Notes under the pieces: model-generated
Told to the model about the DNA's origin: nothing
Seen by the model: only the letters and a program-made list of their open reading frames with translations
Database searches by the model: none
From: Halomicrobium zhouii
GTDB taxonomy: Archaea; Halobacteriota; Halobacteria; Halobacteriales; Haloarculaceae
Reading direction: 5' to 3'
NCBI RefSeq assembly: GCF_900114435.1
Contig: NZ_FOZK01000001.1
Span: 186,001-250,000, forward strand
DNA: 64,000 bases
Position numbers and translations under genes: made by a program
Part shown: in pieces, positions 27,914 to 35,856 of the stretch
How the letters are laid out: every line of letters begins with the position of its first letter
How positions within the stretch are numbered: the stretch's first letter is position 1

Positions 27914-28552
27914 ATGCGCCGCCGCCTGCTGGAGAGCCCGACGCTCACCCTCCTCGGGGTGTTCGTCGTCGTGTTCGCCGTCCAGTCGCTCCTCGGAGTC
28001 GTCGCCGGTCCGCTCGCGTCCCGTTCCCTGTTCGCCCTCTCGACGCCCGTCGCCGTCGAGCCCTGGACGGTGATCACCAGCGTCTACGCCCACGGCGGCA
28101 TCTCCCACCTCGCCGCCAACGCCGTGGCGCTCGTCCTCGTCGGCTTCCCGCTCGAACGGGAGACGACGCCGGTGCGCTTCCACGCCTTCTTCCTCCTCAC
28201 GGGCGCACTCGCCGGCCTCGCCGAGGTGTGGTTCGCCGCGGTCGTCGGGTCGATGCTCCCCGGCATCGTCGCCCAGGTGAACGTCCTCGGCGCCAGCGGC
28301 GCCATCTTCGCCCTCTTCGGCTACCTGCTGACGAGCAACCGACTCACCGACCGCGTCGTCGGCGATTTCGAGGTGAGCTCACGGGCCCAGCTCGCCCTGT
28401 TCGCCGTCGTCGCCGCGGCTATCACCGTCGCGACGGCGAGCCAGCAGGTCGCCCTCGTCGCCCACTTCACTGGACTGTTACTCGGGCTGCTCGCGGGTCG
28501 GCTGCACGTCCTCCGGCGCCGGTCGAACCACCCCGCGCCAGGGGTCGCCTGA
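27914..28552 (+). CDS. Rhomboid-family intramembrane serine protease
   Basis: 212 residues with about six membrane helices. ISHLAANAVAL is the helix-2 signature, GASGAIFALFGYLL carries the catalytic serine (Ser128) and AHFTGLLLGLLAG the catalytic histidine (His184), the standard Ser-His dyad of rhomboids. Substrates unknown. I use ATG 27914 (MRRRLLES); an in-frame ATG at 27887 would add nine residues. It is divergent from the DUF123 gene. Confidence 0.9.
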   Translation: MRRRLLESPTLTLLGVFVVVFAVQSLLGVVAGPLASRSLFALSTPVAVEPWTVITSVYAHGGISHLAANAVALVLVGFPLERETTPVRFHAFFLLTGALAGLAEVWFAAVVGSMLPGIVAQVNVLGASGAIFALFGYLLTSNRLTDRVVGDFEVSSRAQLALFAVVAAAITVATASQQVALVAHFTGLLLGLLAGRLHVLRRRSNHPAPGVA

Positions 28553-28724
28553 CCGGGTCGGGACCCGAAACGCCGCTCACACCCCTTCACTTCCACTCGA
28601 AACGAACCGGCCCCTCTCCCGTCTCCCGGTTTCGCGGCTGGTTCCCGCGGAGCAAGCGCTCTATCGGGCGATTCTCCACATGAAACGAAGGGGTGGTGGG
28701 GTGGGCTGGCGCCGTTCGTCCTTT

Positions 28725-28823
28725 AGCTGGCCCGGCCTTCGGCCGCGCCAGCCTACTGCTCGCGGGTCGCTCCGCTCCCTGCTCGCAATTACGGCGGGCC
28801 GCTCACTCCGTTCGCGCCCCGCC
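28725..28823. repeat. Intergenic hairpin array abutting the RNase H-like gene
   Basis: Hairpins AGCTGGC...GCCAGC with a GGCCTTCGGCC core (from 28725) and GCGGGCCGC/GCGCCCCGC around the loop TCACTCCGTTC (28794-28822, one mismatch), followed at once by CCTA, the reverse TAG of the gene ending at 28824. The string CGCCAGCCTACTGCTCGCGG here is shared with 18.47 kb. Convergent gene ends; likely termination region. 28553-28724 shows nothing else. Confidence 0.6.
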
Positions 28824-29561
28824 CTACTCCACAAAAACGTCCTCGTGCAACCGCCCAGTAACCTCCTCGGCGAGGGTCTCCAGGTTCTTCGTGTCCTCGC
28901 GGTTGTAGGAGATCAGCGTCTCCAGCGAGCCGTCCTGCCCGCGCTCGTGTTCGCGCCAGAGCCGGACGGCGTCCTCGCCGGAGATGTCGGGCCGGTCGCG
29001 CTCGATGCCGATGGCCTGCTCGATGGGCTTGAGACCGCCGGAGAGACCGATCTGTTTACAGGTGTACATCAGGTCGAGGTGGGGGATACCGAGGTCGACG
29101 TCGTAGCAGGCCTCGAGGAAGGGGACGTCGAAGCGTTTCCCGTTGAAGGAGACCAGCAGGCCCGCGTCGGCGAAGGCCGCGCGGAGCGACTCGGCGGACA
29201 GGTCGTCGCCCCGGACCAGCGTCGTCGTCTCGCCGTTCTGGTGGAGACTCACCGTGGTGACGTCGCACCACTGGGGTTCGAGGCCGGTGGTCTCGATGTC
29301 GAAGAAACACGCCTGGTCGGCGAACGACTCGTAGAGGCGCCAGCGCTCCCCGGACGGGAATCGCTCGTCGAAGAATGCGACGTTCTCGTCGTCGAGGTGG
29401 GACCGCCCCTCGTCGATGAACGCCTCGATGCGCTCGCCCGTCTTCGGTCCGACCGGTTCGGGGTGGAAGTCGTCCCAGTGAGTGACGCCCGCCTCCCACA
29501 GCCCGCGCTCGGTCTTCTCGCCGACGCCGTCGACCCCGATGAACGAATTCTCGACCCGCAC
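28824..29561 (-). CDS. Ribonuclease H-like exonuclease domain protein
   Basis: 245 residues from a GTG at 29561. The N-terminal 60 residues look like a helix-hairpin-helix (VENSFIGVDGVGEKTERGLW). FFDIETTG starts a DnaQ/RNase H-fold exonuclease domain (YprB/PF13482 type), followed by SFNGKRFDVPFL and SYNREDTKNL with the later acidic residues of a DEDD set. Probably a 3'-5' exonuclease on DNA or RNA. GTG is chosen because haloarchaeal homologues begin (M)R-ENSF; upstream residues look non-coding. Confidence 0.85.
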   Translation of the reverse strand: MRVENSFIGVDGVGEKTERGLWEAGVTHWDDFHPEPVGPKTGERIEAFIDEGRSHLDDENVAFFDERFPSGERWRLYESFADQACFFDIETTGLEPQWCDVTTVSLHQNGETTTLVRGDDLSAESLRAAFADAGLLVSFNGKRFDVPFLEACYDVDLGIPHLDLMYTCKQIGLSGGLKPIEQAIGIERDRPDISGEDAVRLWREHERGQDGSLETLISYNREDTKNLETLAEEVTGRLHEDVFVE

Positions 29562-29743
29562 GACACTAGGTGGGGTCGTGGTCGCAGTTAAACTCGTGGA
29601 TCGGCCGTCCGCAGTCGGCGGGTCTGCCCCAACGCGACCTGGATCCCACATCCACGCCGCGTCGTCCGCCGGCTGGAGCGACGCCGCCGTTTTTCCCGCT
29701 TTCGAACGGGCGGATAGCAGGTGGCTAGTGGAATTTACGACCC

Positions 29744-29754
29744 GATTAATAATC
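29744..29754 (+). promoter_or_regulatory. AT-rich TATA region of the 29783 propeller gene
   Basis: GATTAATAATC lies about 30-39 nt before the ATG at 29783; a second AT run (GATTATTTTT) follows nearer the start. Likely TATA element of a leaderless transcript. Confidence 0.5.
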
Positions 29755-29782
29755 TTTCCATCGTTAGATTATTTTTCCGAAG

Positions 29783-31003
29783 ATGAAGAGGAAAACAAGG
29801 CGTTCGTTCCTTCGCAACGCTGGACTGGGGGGTACCGTGTTACTCGGGCTCGGTGTCGGACCTGGCGCGGGGGCTGCCGAATCGACGACGGGGGTCGAGT
29901 GGTCGCTGGCCGACGCGACGTCGGACTGGCCGACGTATCGCGGCACCGCCGCGAGGGCCGGATTCACGTCGGCGGCGGGGCCGGTCGAGGCGCCGGCGTC
30001 GCGTCGCTTCGCGGAGTCGGGACCGTCTATCGACAGCAACCTGGCCGTCGCGGACGGCGTGGCCTACTTCGTCCGGAACCGGGCGCGACCGAGCCTGGCC
30101 GCGTTCGACCTGGACCAGGAGACGACGGTCTGGGAGACGGACGTCACGCCGGGATCGGCGGCCGGCGTGACCCTCGCTGACGACACGGTCTACGTCGTCG
30201 GCGGGTCCCAGCAGTCGCCCGAGTGCGTCCCGGTCCCGCCCACGCTGGCGGCGGTCGACGCCGCCGACGGGACCGTCGAGTGGGACCACGAGTTCGACCC
30301 CGTCACGGTCACCTGGCCGACAGTCGCCGACGGCCGGACGTTCGTGGTGGCGGACGACTCGCTCGTCGCTATCGACGACGGCGGGGCCGTCGCGTGGCGA
30401 ACGGATCTGGCGGACGGCACGGCCGCCGACCGCACGCTCGTCCCGACTGTCGCGGACGATCTCGTGGTCACGGCGGACGACGACGGCGTCGTCGCAGTGG
30501 ATCAGGCCGATGGTTCCGAGGCGTGGCGCCTCGACGTCCCCGACGCGGGACGTCCGTCTATCGCAGACGGCAGCGTGTACGCGACCACCAGACACGGCGT
30601 CGTCGCGATCGACCTCGCCGACGGATCCGAACGATGGCACGCGAGCGGGTCGCCGTCCGACGGGTCCGTCGACCCCTCCGGCGCGCCGGCGGTCGGCCCC
30701 GACCGCCTGTACGTCCCCGTGGACGAGGAGCACGTCGCGGCGCTCTCGACGGCGGACGGGTCGACCGAGTGGCGGTCCGACCGTCTCGGTGACGTCTCGG
30801 TCGTCGGTGGCGGTCAGACTGTCTACGCCGCCGTCTCCGACCCCGAAAGCCGGCAGGTCGCCGTCTACGCGCTCGACTCGGCCGACGGCGAAACCCGCTG
30901 GGAGTTCGAACCGGAGTCGCCGTTCCCGGTCCAGTCACCCGCCGTTACCGGCGGTGCGTTGCTGTTCGGGGGCGAGGCGTTGACTGTCCTCGTCACGGAG
31001 TAA
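29783..31003 (+). CDS. Tat-exported PQQ-like beta-propeller protein
   Basis: 406 residues. Twin-arginine signal RRSFLRN (6-12) followed by a hydrophobic stretch and AGAAES predicts export by Tat, usual in haloarchaea. Repeats such as VYFV-AFDLDQETTVWETD and VAVDQADGSEAWRLD are BamB/PQQ-type blades with the Asp-Gly-x3-Trp pattern. No PQQ-binding or dehydrogenase residues are evident, so an extracellular scaffold or sensor is more likely than an enzyme. A second protein of this kind is encoded at 49455-50717. Confidence 0.85.
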   Translation: MKRKTRRSFLRNAGLGGTVLLGLGVGPGAGAAESTTGVEWSLADATSDWPTYRGTAARAGFTSAAGPVEAPASRRFAESGPSIDSNLAVADGVAYFVRNRARPSLAAFDLDQETTVWETDVTPGSAAGVTLADDTVYVVGGSQQSPECVPVPPTLAAVDAADGTVEWDHEFDPVTVTWPTVADGRTFVVADDSLVAIDDGGAVAWRTDLADGTAADRTLVPTVADDLVVTADDDGVVAVDQADGSEAWRLDVPDAGRPSIADGSVYATTRHGVVAIDLADGSERWHASGSPSDGSVDPSGAPAVGPDRLYVPVDEEHVAALSTADGSTEWRSDRLGDVSVVGGGQTVYAAVSDPESRQVAVYALDSADGETRWEFEPESPFPVQSPAVTGGALLFGGEALTVLVTE

Positions 31004-31302
31004 CCCGACAGCGGTGTTTTCAGCGGCCGATTCCGGGCATAATACGGCGTTAGCTGAATAATATCTCGTTAAACCCGCTTCTCTGAGGGTATCTCGGCGT
31101 TTTCCGACATCTCTGACAGGACTGTACGTTTTTTTGCTCGCCGCCGGTACGAAGTGCGCGACGCGACGTCCGTTCCGGCGTGATGCCATCTAGACTGCCG
31201 ACGAGGCGGGCAGATGTGAAGCGTGGACCGCCGGCCAGACCCCTTCCTTTCCGGTGGAGAATCGCCAAAACTGGTTTGCGGCTCCGGGATCCACACCCGC
31301 GC
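31004..31302. other. Intergenic region with a T-run
   Basis: About 300 bases. A T7 run around 31128-31134 could be a terminator for the propeller gene. No other signal is recognised. Confidence 0.4.
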
Positions 31303-31683
31303 ATGACGCGTTTTCTGGTGGCGACGAACTCGGTCCACGTGACCGCGGCCGCGGTGGACTACCTCGAAGACCGTCTCGATCCGGGGGCAGACGAAGTGGT
31401 GGTCGTCGGCGTGACCGGACCGGACGCTTCGGGCCGGGACGTGGCCGACGCGGCCAACGTCGCACGCGCTCGACTGGCTGCGTCGACGCCGACCGTCGAG
31501 TCCCGGACGGGCGAGGTCGTCGACGAACTGCTCGCTGCCGTCGACGAACACGACCCCGAAGAGGTGATTATCGGGGCAAACGGCGGCGAGGCAGGGGTCG
31601 CGGGCGTCGGGTCGACGGCGCAGGCGTTGCTGGCCGAACTGGCCCGACCCGTCGTCGTGGTACCGACTCCCGCGCTCTCCTGA
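31303..31683 (+). CDS. Universal stress protein family, short
   Basis: 126 residues starting MTRFLVATNSVHVTAAAVDYL. The C-terminal GANGGEAGVAGVGSTAQALL corresponds to the Usp glycine loop, and VVVVPTPA is the last strand. The usual Asp in the first strand (VPxDGS) is replaced by ATNSV, so nucleotide binding may be altered. It lies 40 nt before the GCS2-like gene and may be read with it. ATG 31303 is used. Confidence 0.82.
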   Translation: MTRFLVATNSVHVTAAAVDYLEDRLDPGADEVVVVGVTGPDASGRDVADAANVARARLAASTPTVESRTGEVVDELLAAVDEHDPEEVIIGANGGEAGVAGVGSTAQALLAELARPVVVVPTPALS

Positions 31684-31723
31684 CTCCCCCGCGCTTAACA
31701 CGGACGGACGCCAAGCCGCGGAC

Positions 31724-33238
31724 ATGTCTGCCTCGGAACTGGCGAGTCAGGTGGCTGCGGCCCTGGAGGTCGACCCCGAGGAGTTCCAGGCGCGGGCGGC
31801 CGCGGAGGCCGACCGGCTCAAGGAGGAGGTCCGGGCCGGCACCTTCGACAACACCCAGGCCATCGTCGGGCTAGAGCTGGAACTGTACGGCGTCGACGAC
31901 CAGACCGGCGCGCTCCGGCGGATGCCCCGCGAACTGCTGGGCCTGATCGGTTTCGAGAAGGAACTGGGGCTGCACAACGCCGAGATGCAGACCAGTCCCC
32001 AGCCGCTGAACTCCTACGGCCTGTCCGCGCAGGTTGCCGAACTCAGGGCCAACCTCGCGCCGGCCCAGGAGCGGACGGGCCACCAGGGGATCCGGCTCGT
32101 CAGCGACGGCATGTGGACGGTGCCGCCGACGGGCGAGACCGCCCGGAGCTACCTCTCGGGCTCCGTCGAGGAACAGGGCGTCCGGCTGGCGACCAACATG
32201 TCCGACGCCGTCCGCTACCACGTGATGGCCAACGCGGAGTACCCGGCGGGCATGCGCCTCGACGCCCCGCACGTCTCGCTTTCCTGCGACACCGTCATGC
32301 CCGAGAGCCTCATCACCTCCATCCAGCCCCACTACCAGATCCCCCACGCACCGGACCTCCCGGAGTACTTCAGCTACGCGCTCAGGATCGCCGGCCCACT
32401 GCTCGCCCTGGGGGTCAACGCGCCCTTCTTCCCGCCGGACCTGTACGACGACGCGCCCGACCCCGAAATCGTCGCCGACGCCCGCATGGAGAACCGCATC
32501 GGCGTCTTCGAGACGGTCCTGAATTCGAGTACCGACGCCTACGAGGACAAGGTCCGCTTCCCGCCCGACTTCGACACCGTGGAGGATGCCATCGACGACG
32601 TCCTGGAGGACCACACCATCGTCCCGATGGACGTCCCCGAGGGCGACCGCTTCGACGACGCCTTCGCCCACTTCCGGCACAAACACGGTTCGTACTGGCG
32701 GTGGATCCGCCCCGTCTTCGACGGCGCCTCCCGCTCGGCCGCCAACGCCCGCATCGAGTTCCGGCCGCTGCCCGGCCAGCCCACGCTCTCCGACGCCGTC
32801 GCCTTCCAGGCCGTCTTCGGCGGCCTGATGGAGGCGCTCCCCCGCGTCGAACACCCCATCCAGGGCCTGGACTGGGAGACCGCGAAGGCAAACTTCTACG
32901 CCGCCGCCGACGACGGCCTCCGGGCCGACATGGAGTGGATCACCGTCGACGGGACCCACACCACCGACACCGACCAGCTCTACGGCGAACTGTTCGAGAT
33001 CGCCCGTGAGGGCCTGGAACAGCGCGGCCTCTCGACGGAGGCGGCTCACTCCTACGTCCGCCCGCTCCGCGAGCGCGTCGACCGCCGGCTGACCCCCGCC
33101 CGCTGGAAACACGACCAGGTCCGCGAGGCCGTCGACGAGAACGTCCCCCTTGCCGAGGCCATCTGGGGGATGCAATCGCGCTACGTCGACCGCCAGAAGG
33201 GGACCCTGCTGGAGGGCAGTTTCGTCGACTGGCTGTGA
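31724..33238 (+). CDS. Glutamate-cysteine ligase-like (GCS2-type) protein
   Basis: 504 residues. IVGLELELYGVD near residue 50 is the Glu-rich metal/ATP motif of the carboxylate-amine ligase fold, and ARIEFRPLPGQPTLSDAVAF near 345-364 matches the conserved C-terminal GCS2 motif. Haloarchaea use gamma-glutamylcysteine as a main thiol, but the known enzyme is shorter (about 360 residues), so this may be a paralogue ligating other substrates. It follows a Usp gene at 40 nt, suggesting a stress context. Product uncertain. Confidence 0.75.
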   Translation: MSASELASQVAAALEVDPEEFQARAAAEADRLKEEVRAGTFDNTQAIVGLELELYGVDDQTGALRRMPRELLGLIGFEKELGLHNAEMQTSPQPLNSYGLSAQVAELRANLAPAQERTGHQGIRLVSDGMWTVPPTGETARSYLSGSVEEQGVRLATNMSDAVRYHVMANAEYPAGMRLDAPHVSLSCDTVMPESLITSIQPHYQIPHAPDLPEYFSYALRIAGPLLALGVNAPFFPPDLYDDAPDPEIVADARMENRIGVFETVLNSSTDAYEDKVRFPPDFDTVEDAIDDVLEDHTIVPMDVPEGDRFDDAFAHFRHKHGSYWRWIRPVFDGASRSAANARIEFRPLPGQPTLSDAVAFQAVFGGLMEALPRVEHPIQGLDWETAKANFYAAADDGLRADMEWITVDGTHTTDTDQLYGELFEIAREGLEQRGLSTEAAHSYVRPLRERVDRRLTPARWKHDQVREAVDENVPLAEAIWGMQSRYVDRQKGTLLEGSFVDWL

Positions 33239-33248
33239 TCCCGTTCTC

Positions 33249-33698
33249 TCACTCCTCCGATTCCACGTAGTCGACGGCCTCGGTGGGATTCTCGACCTCC
33301 CGGATGTAGTCGACGCCGTCGATCCGGTGGGTCCCGAGCCCCGCTATCGGGCGGTCGTAGACGCCGGCGAAGCCGATCTCCGAGAGCGTCCCCGGGCCGC
33401 CGTCGACGGCGATCACCGCGTCGCCGTTGAGCACGACGAGGTGGTTCCGGCCGTGGCCCAGGCCGGTCGCGACGGCGGTGTCGACGAACTCGTTTGCGTC
33501 AGCCCGGCGCTCCGTCGGGAGGATACCGATCGTCTCGCCACCCTCTCGCTTCGCGCCCTCGCAGACCCCCTCCATCACGCCGCCGAGGCCGCCGCAGACC
33601 ACGGTGTGGTCGCGCCGGCCGAGCAGTTCACCGACCTCGCGGGCCAGATCGTCCTCCTCGTCCGTACAGGTGCCGCCGCCGATGACTGCAACGCGCAT
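33249..33698 (-). CDS. TIGR00725/LOG-like nucleotide-binding protein
   Basis: 149 residues. MRVAVIGGG starts a Rossmann-like fold; CGGLGGVMEGVCEGAKREGG and DGGPGTLSEI correspond to the GGxxGxM and PGGxGTxxE motifs of the SLOG superfamily (cytokinin-type LOG/lysine decarboxylase-like). The family is typified by nucleotide monophosphate phosphoribohydrolases, and TIGR00725 members have no proven substrate. It converges with the GCS2-like gene, with about 10 nt between stops. Confidence 0.85.
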   Translation of the reverse strand: MRVAVIGGGTCTDEEDDLAREVGELLGRRDHTVVCGGLGGVMEGVCEGAKREGGETIGILPTERRADANEFVDTAVATGLGHGRNHLVVLNGDAVIAVDGGPGTLSEIGFAGVYDRPIAGLGTHRIDGVDYIREVENPTEAVDYVESEE

Positions 33699-33827
33699 GC
33701 CTGCCAGTGCGTACGACGCCGCCGTGAATCCACCGCCGGCCGCGGCGCCCCTCGCTGCGGCTCGCCACGGTCAAACAGCCGTTTCACCCACCCGCGGCTT
33801 TTTTACGCCGGTCGGGGAGTGACCAGT

Positions 33828-34679
33828 ATGGTCGACATCGACTCCGAGACGCTGTTCAACGGCGCGGCGGCCCTCGTCGCGACCATCGCCGTCCTCATGT
33901 TCGTCACGAGCATGGACTTCGAGTACTCCCCGGTCACGAAAGTGGCGCTGGTCGCGGCCTTCCTCGGCGGCGTGTTCGCCATCACCCAGCGGAGCGACGA
34001 CTACCAGCTGATCCTGCTCGGCTACGCCGTCGTCGTCACGTCCGTCCTCGCGCTGTTCTTCGACCTGACGGGGACCTTCGAGGTCGACACCGAACCGACC
34101 GTCCTCGGGTTGCTGGTTCTGGCCGGCCTCCTCTTCGGGCTCCGGAGCCGCCTCGACGACGAGAGCCACTTCGTCTCCGGCCGGCTGGCGACCTACGCGT
34201 TCGGCGCCCTCGTCGCCCTCGCGGTCGTCGTCCTCACCGTCGACGTCGTCACCGGCGGGCTCGCGTACGAACTCCAGCACGACGCGACGGTCGAGGTCGA
34301 CGGCGCCGACCGCCAGCCGATCGAACTCGGCTCGGTCACCGCCACGAACCCGACGCCGCTCCCCGAACGCGTCGAGGTACCCCGCTACGAGGCCTGTCCG
34401 GCCGGCAACTGGAGCGCCTACGCCCCGCCGTCGCCCCAGGGCGAACCCGAACGTGAGGTCCACGTGAACCTCTACGTCGACGACGGCTACAACGAGCACG
34501 TCCTCGGCTTCGGGTCGAAGACCTACCCCGCGACGCTCCGCATCGACGGCGCGAACCTGACCGGCGAGCGGTTCCCCGTCGAGCGGACCGACGAGTGCCC
34601 GACGGCGGACGACGGCGAGCCCTACGTCGCCATGTTCGAAGCGTCGGACGACGACCGATACTACGGATACGCGCTGTAG
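33828..34679 (+). CDS. Haloarchaeal membrane protein of unknown function
   Basis: 283 residues. The N-terminal 150 residues contain about five hydrophobic helices (MVDIDSETLFNGAAALVATI onward), the rest a soluble, probably extracellular domain with paired cysteines (EACPAGNWSAY and DECPTADDG) that could form a disulfide. I do not recognise a functional family. The ATG at 33828 follows a T-rich stretch (GCTTTTTTACG) likely to be the promoter. The longer frame upstream overlaps the LOG-like gene on the other strand and is rejected. Confidence 0.75.
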   Translation: MVDIDSETLFNGAAALVATIAVLMFVTSMDFEYSPVTKVALVAAFLGGVFAITQRSDDYQLILLGYAVVVTSVLALFFDLTGTFEVDTEPTVLGLLVLAGLLFGLRSRLDDESHFVSGRLATYAFGALVALAVVVLTVDVVTGGLAYELQHDATVEVDGADRQPIELGSVTATNPTPLPERVEVPRYEACPAGNWSAYAPPSPQGEPEREVHVNLYVDDGYNEHVLGFGSKTYPATLRIDGANLTGERFPVERTDECPTADDGEPYVAMFEASDDDRYYGYAL

Positions 34680-34976
34680 AACGGTCTCAGGTCAGACTCT
34701 GCCTGCCTCACGGGTTGCTCCGCTCCCCGTTCGCAATCCGTCGGGGCGCGAACGGAGTGAACGGCCCGACCGACCTCACGGCTCACTGCGTTCGCCGTTC
34801 GCACGTAAGCTGGGCCCTCGCTGCGCTCGGCCCCAGCCTGCTCGCGTGTCGCTCCCTGCGGTCGCTCCCGCTCGCAATCGAGGTGGTTCCTCGCTTCGCT
34901 CGGAACCACCCTACTCACGGCTCACTCCGTTCGCCGTTCGCACGTAAGCTGGTCGCTCACTTTGTTCGCGACCAGC
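34680..34976. repeat. Hairpin array between a membrane-protein gene and phaB
   Basis: At least six hairpins with 11-nt loops: ACGGG/CCCGT (34710-34730), an oppositely oriented imperfect one near the plus-strand gene end (34740-34770), ACGGC/GCCGT (34778-34798 and 34917-34937), GCTGGGCCC-type (34809-34837), GGTGGTTCC/GGAACCACC (34882-34910) and GCTGGTCGC/GCGACCAGC (34948-34976). The last runs directly into the TAG of phaB. Likely bidirectional terminator; see findings. Confidence 0.75.
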
Positions 34977-35717
34977 CTACCACTCCATCCCCCCATTCAC
35001 CCCGATGATCTGACCAGTCATGTAACTCGAATCTTCGCTGGCCATAAAGCGGATCACCGGCGCGATGTCGTCGATGGTGGCGAACCGATCGAGGGGAATG
35101 CGGCGGAGGATCTTCTCCTGGACGCGCTTGGGCACTTCCTCCAGCATATCCGTCGCGACGAACCCGGGGGCGACGCAGTTTGCGGTCGACCCGGTGCTCG
35201 CGAGTTCCAGCGCGAGCGTCCGGGTGAAGCCGAATAGCCCCGATTTCGTGGTGGCGTAGTTGGCCTGGCCGTAGTTGCCCTGCTGGCCGACGACGGAGGA
35301 GACGTTGATCAGCCGGCCCGTCTCGGAGCGTTTGATGTCGTCCCAGAAGCAGTGGGTGACGTTGAACACGCCCCCCAAATTGACGTCGATGACGGCGTCC
35401 CAGTCCTCCTTGGTCATGTTGTCGAACTTCTTGTCGACGGTGATGCCGGCGTTGTTGACGAGCACGTCGAGTGGCCCGAACGCGTCGTGTACTCGCTCGG
35501 CCAGCGCCTCCATGTCCTCGTACTTCGAGATGTCGCCCTGGGCGGCGATCGCTGTGCCGCCCGACTCCTCGATGGCGTCGACGACGTCGTGGGCCGCCTC
35601 CTCCGAGGACCGGTAGTTCACCACGACCTCGGCCCCGTGTTCGCCCAGGTCCTCGGCGATCCCGCGCCCGATGCCGCGAGACGACCCCGTGACCAGACAG
35701 GTCTGTCCGTCCAACAT
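34977..35717 (-). CDS. phaB: Acetoacetyl-CoA reductase (SDR), PHA synthesis
   Basis: 246 residues, classical short-chain dehydrogenase. TGSSRGIGRGIA (10-21) binds NADPH, NNAG is near 87-90, Ser/YATTK supply the catalytic Tyr-Lys, and NYGQANYATTKSGLFGFTRT is typical of PhaB/FabG. It reduces acetoacetyl-CoA to (R)-3-hydroxybutyryl-CoA for PhaEC. It lies 139 nt after phaC on the same strand. The ATG at 35717 is used; the frame open to 36278 overlaps phaC. FabG-like specificity cannot be excluded by sequence alone. Confidence 0.9.
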   Translation of the reverse strand: MLDGQTCLVTGSSRGIGRGIAEDLGEHGAEVVVNYRSSEEAAHDVVDAIEESGGTAIAAQGDISKYEDMEALAERVHDAFGPLDVLVNNAGITVDKKFDNMTKEDWDAVIDVNLGGVFNVTHCFWDDIKRSETGRLINVSSVVGQQGNYGQANYATTKSGLFGFTRTLALELASTGSTANCVAPGFVATDMLEEVPKRVQEKILRRIPLDRFATIDDIAPVIRFMASEDSSYMTGQIIGVNGGMEW

Positions 35718-35856
35718 GGGCTGACAATCGCACGCCGCGACAAAAAGGTACGCGTCGGGCTCGTGCCCTCGAAGGCGCGACTGACCGACGGCGGGCCGTG
35801 GCCGTCGCTGCAACAGGGTGACTCTCAGTAGGAACGTTCCCGACGTCGACCCGCGT

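Noticed and set aside
29783-31003. PQQ-dependent alcohol dehydrogenase
   Set aside because: Only propeller blade motifs are present; catalytic Asp and cofactor residues and the expected length are missing.
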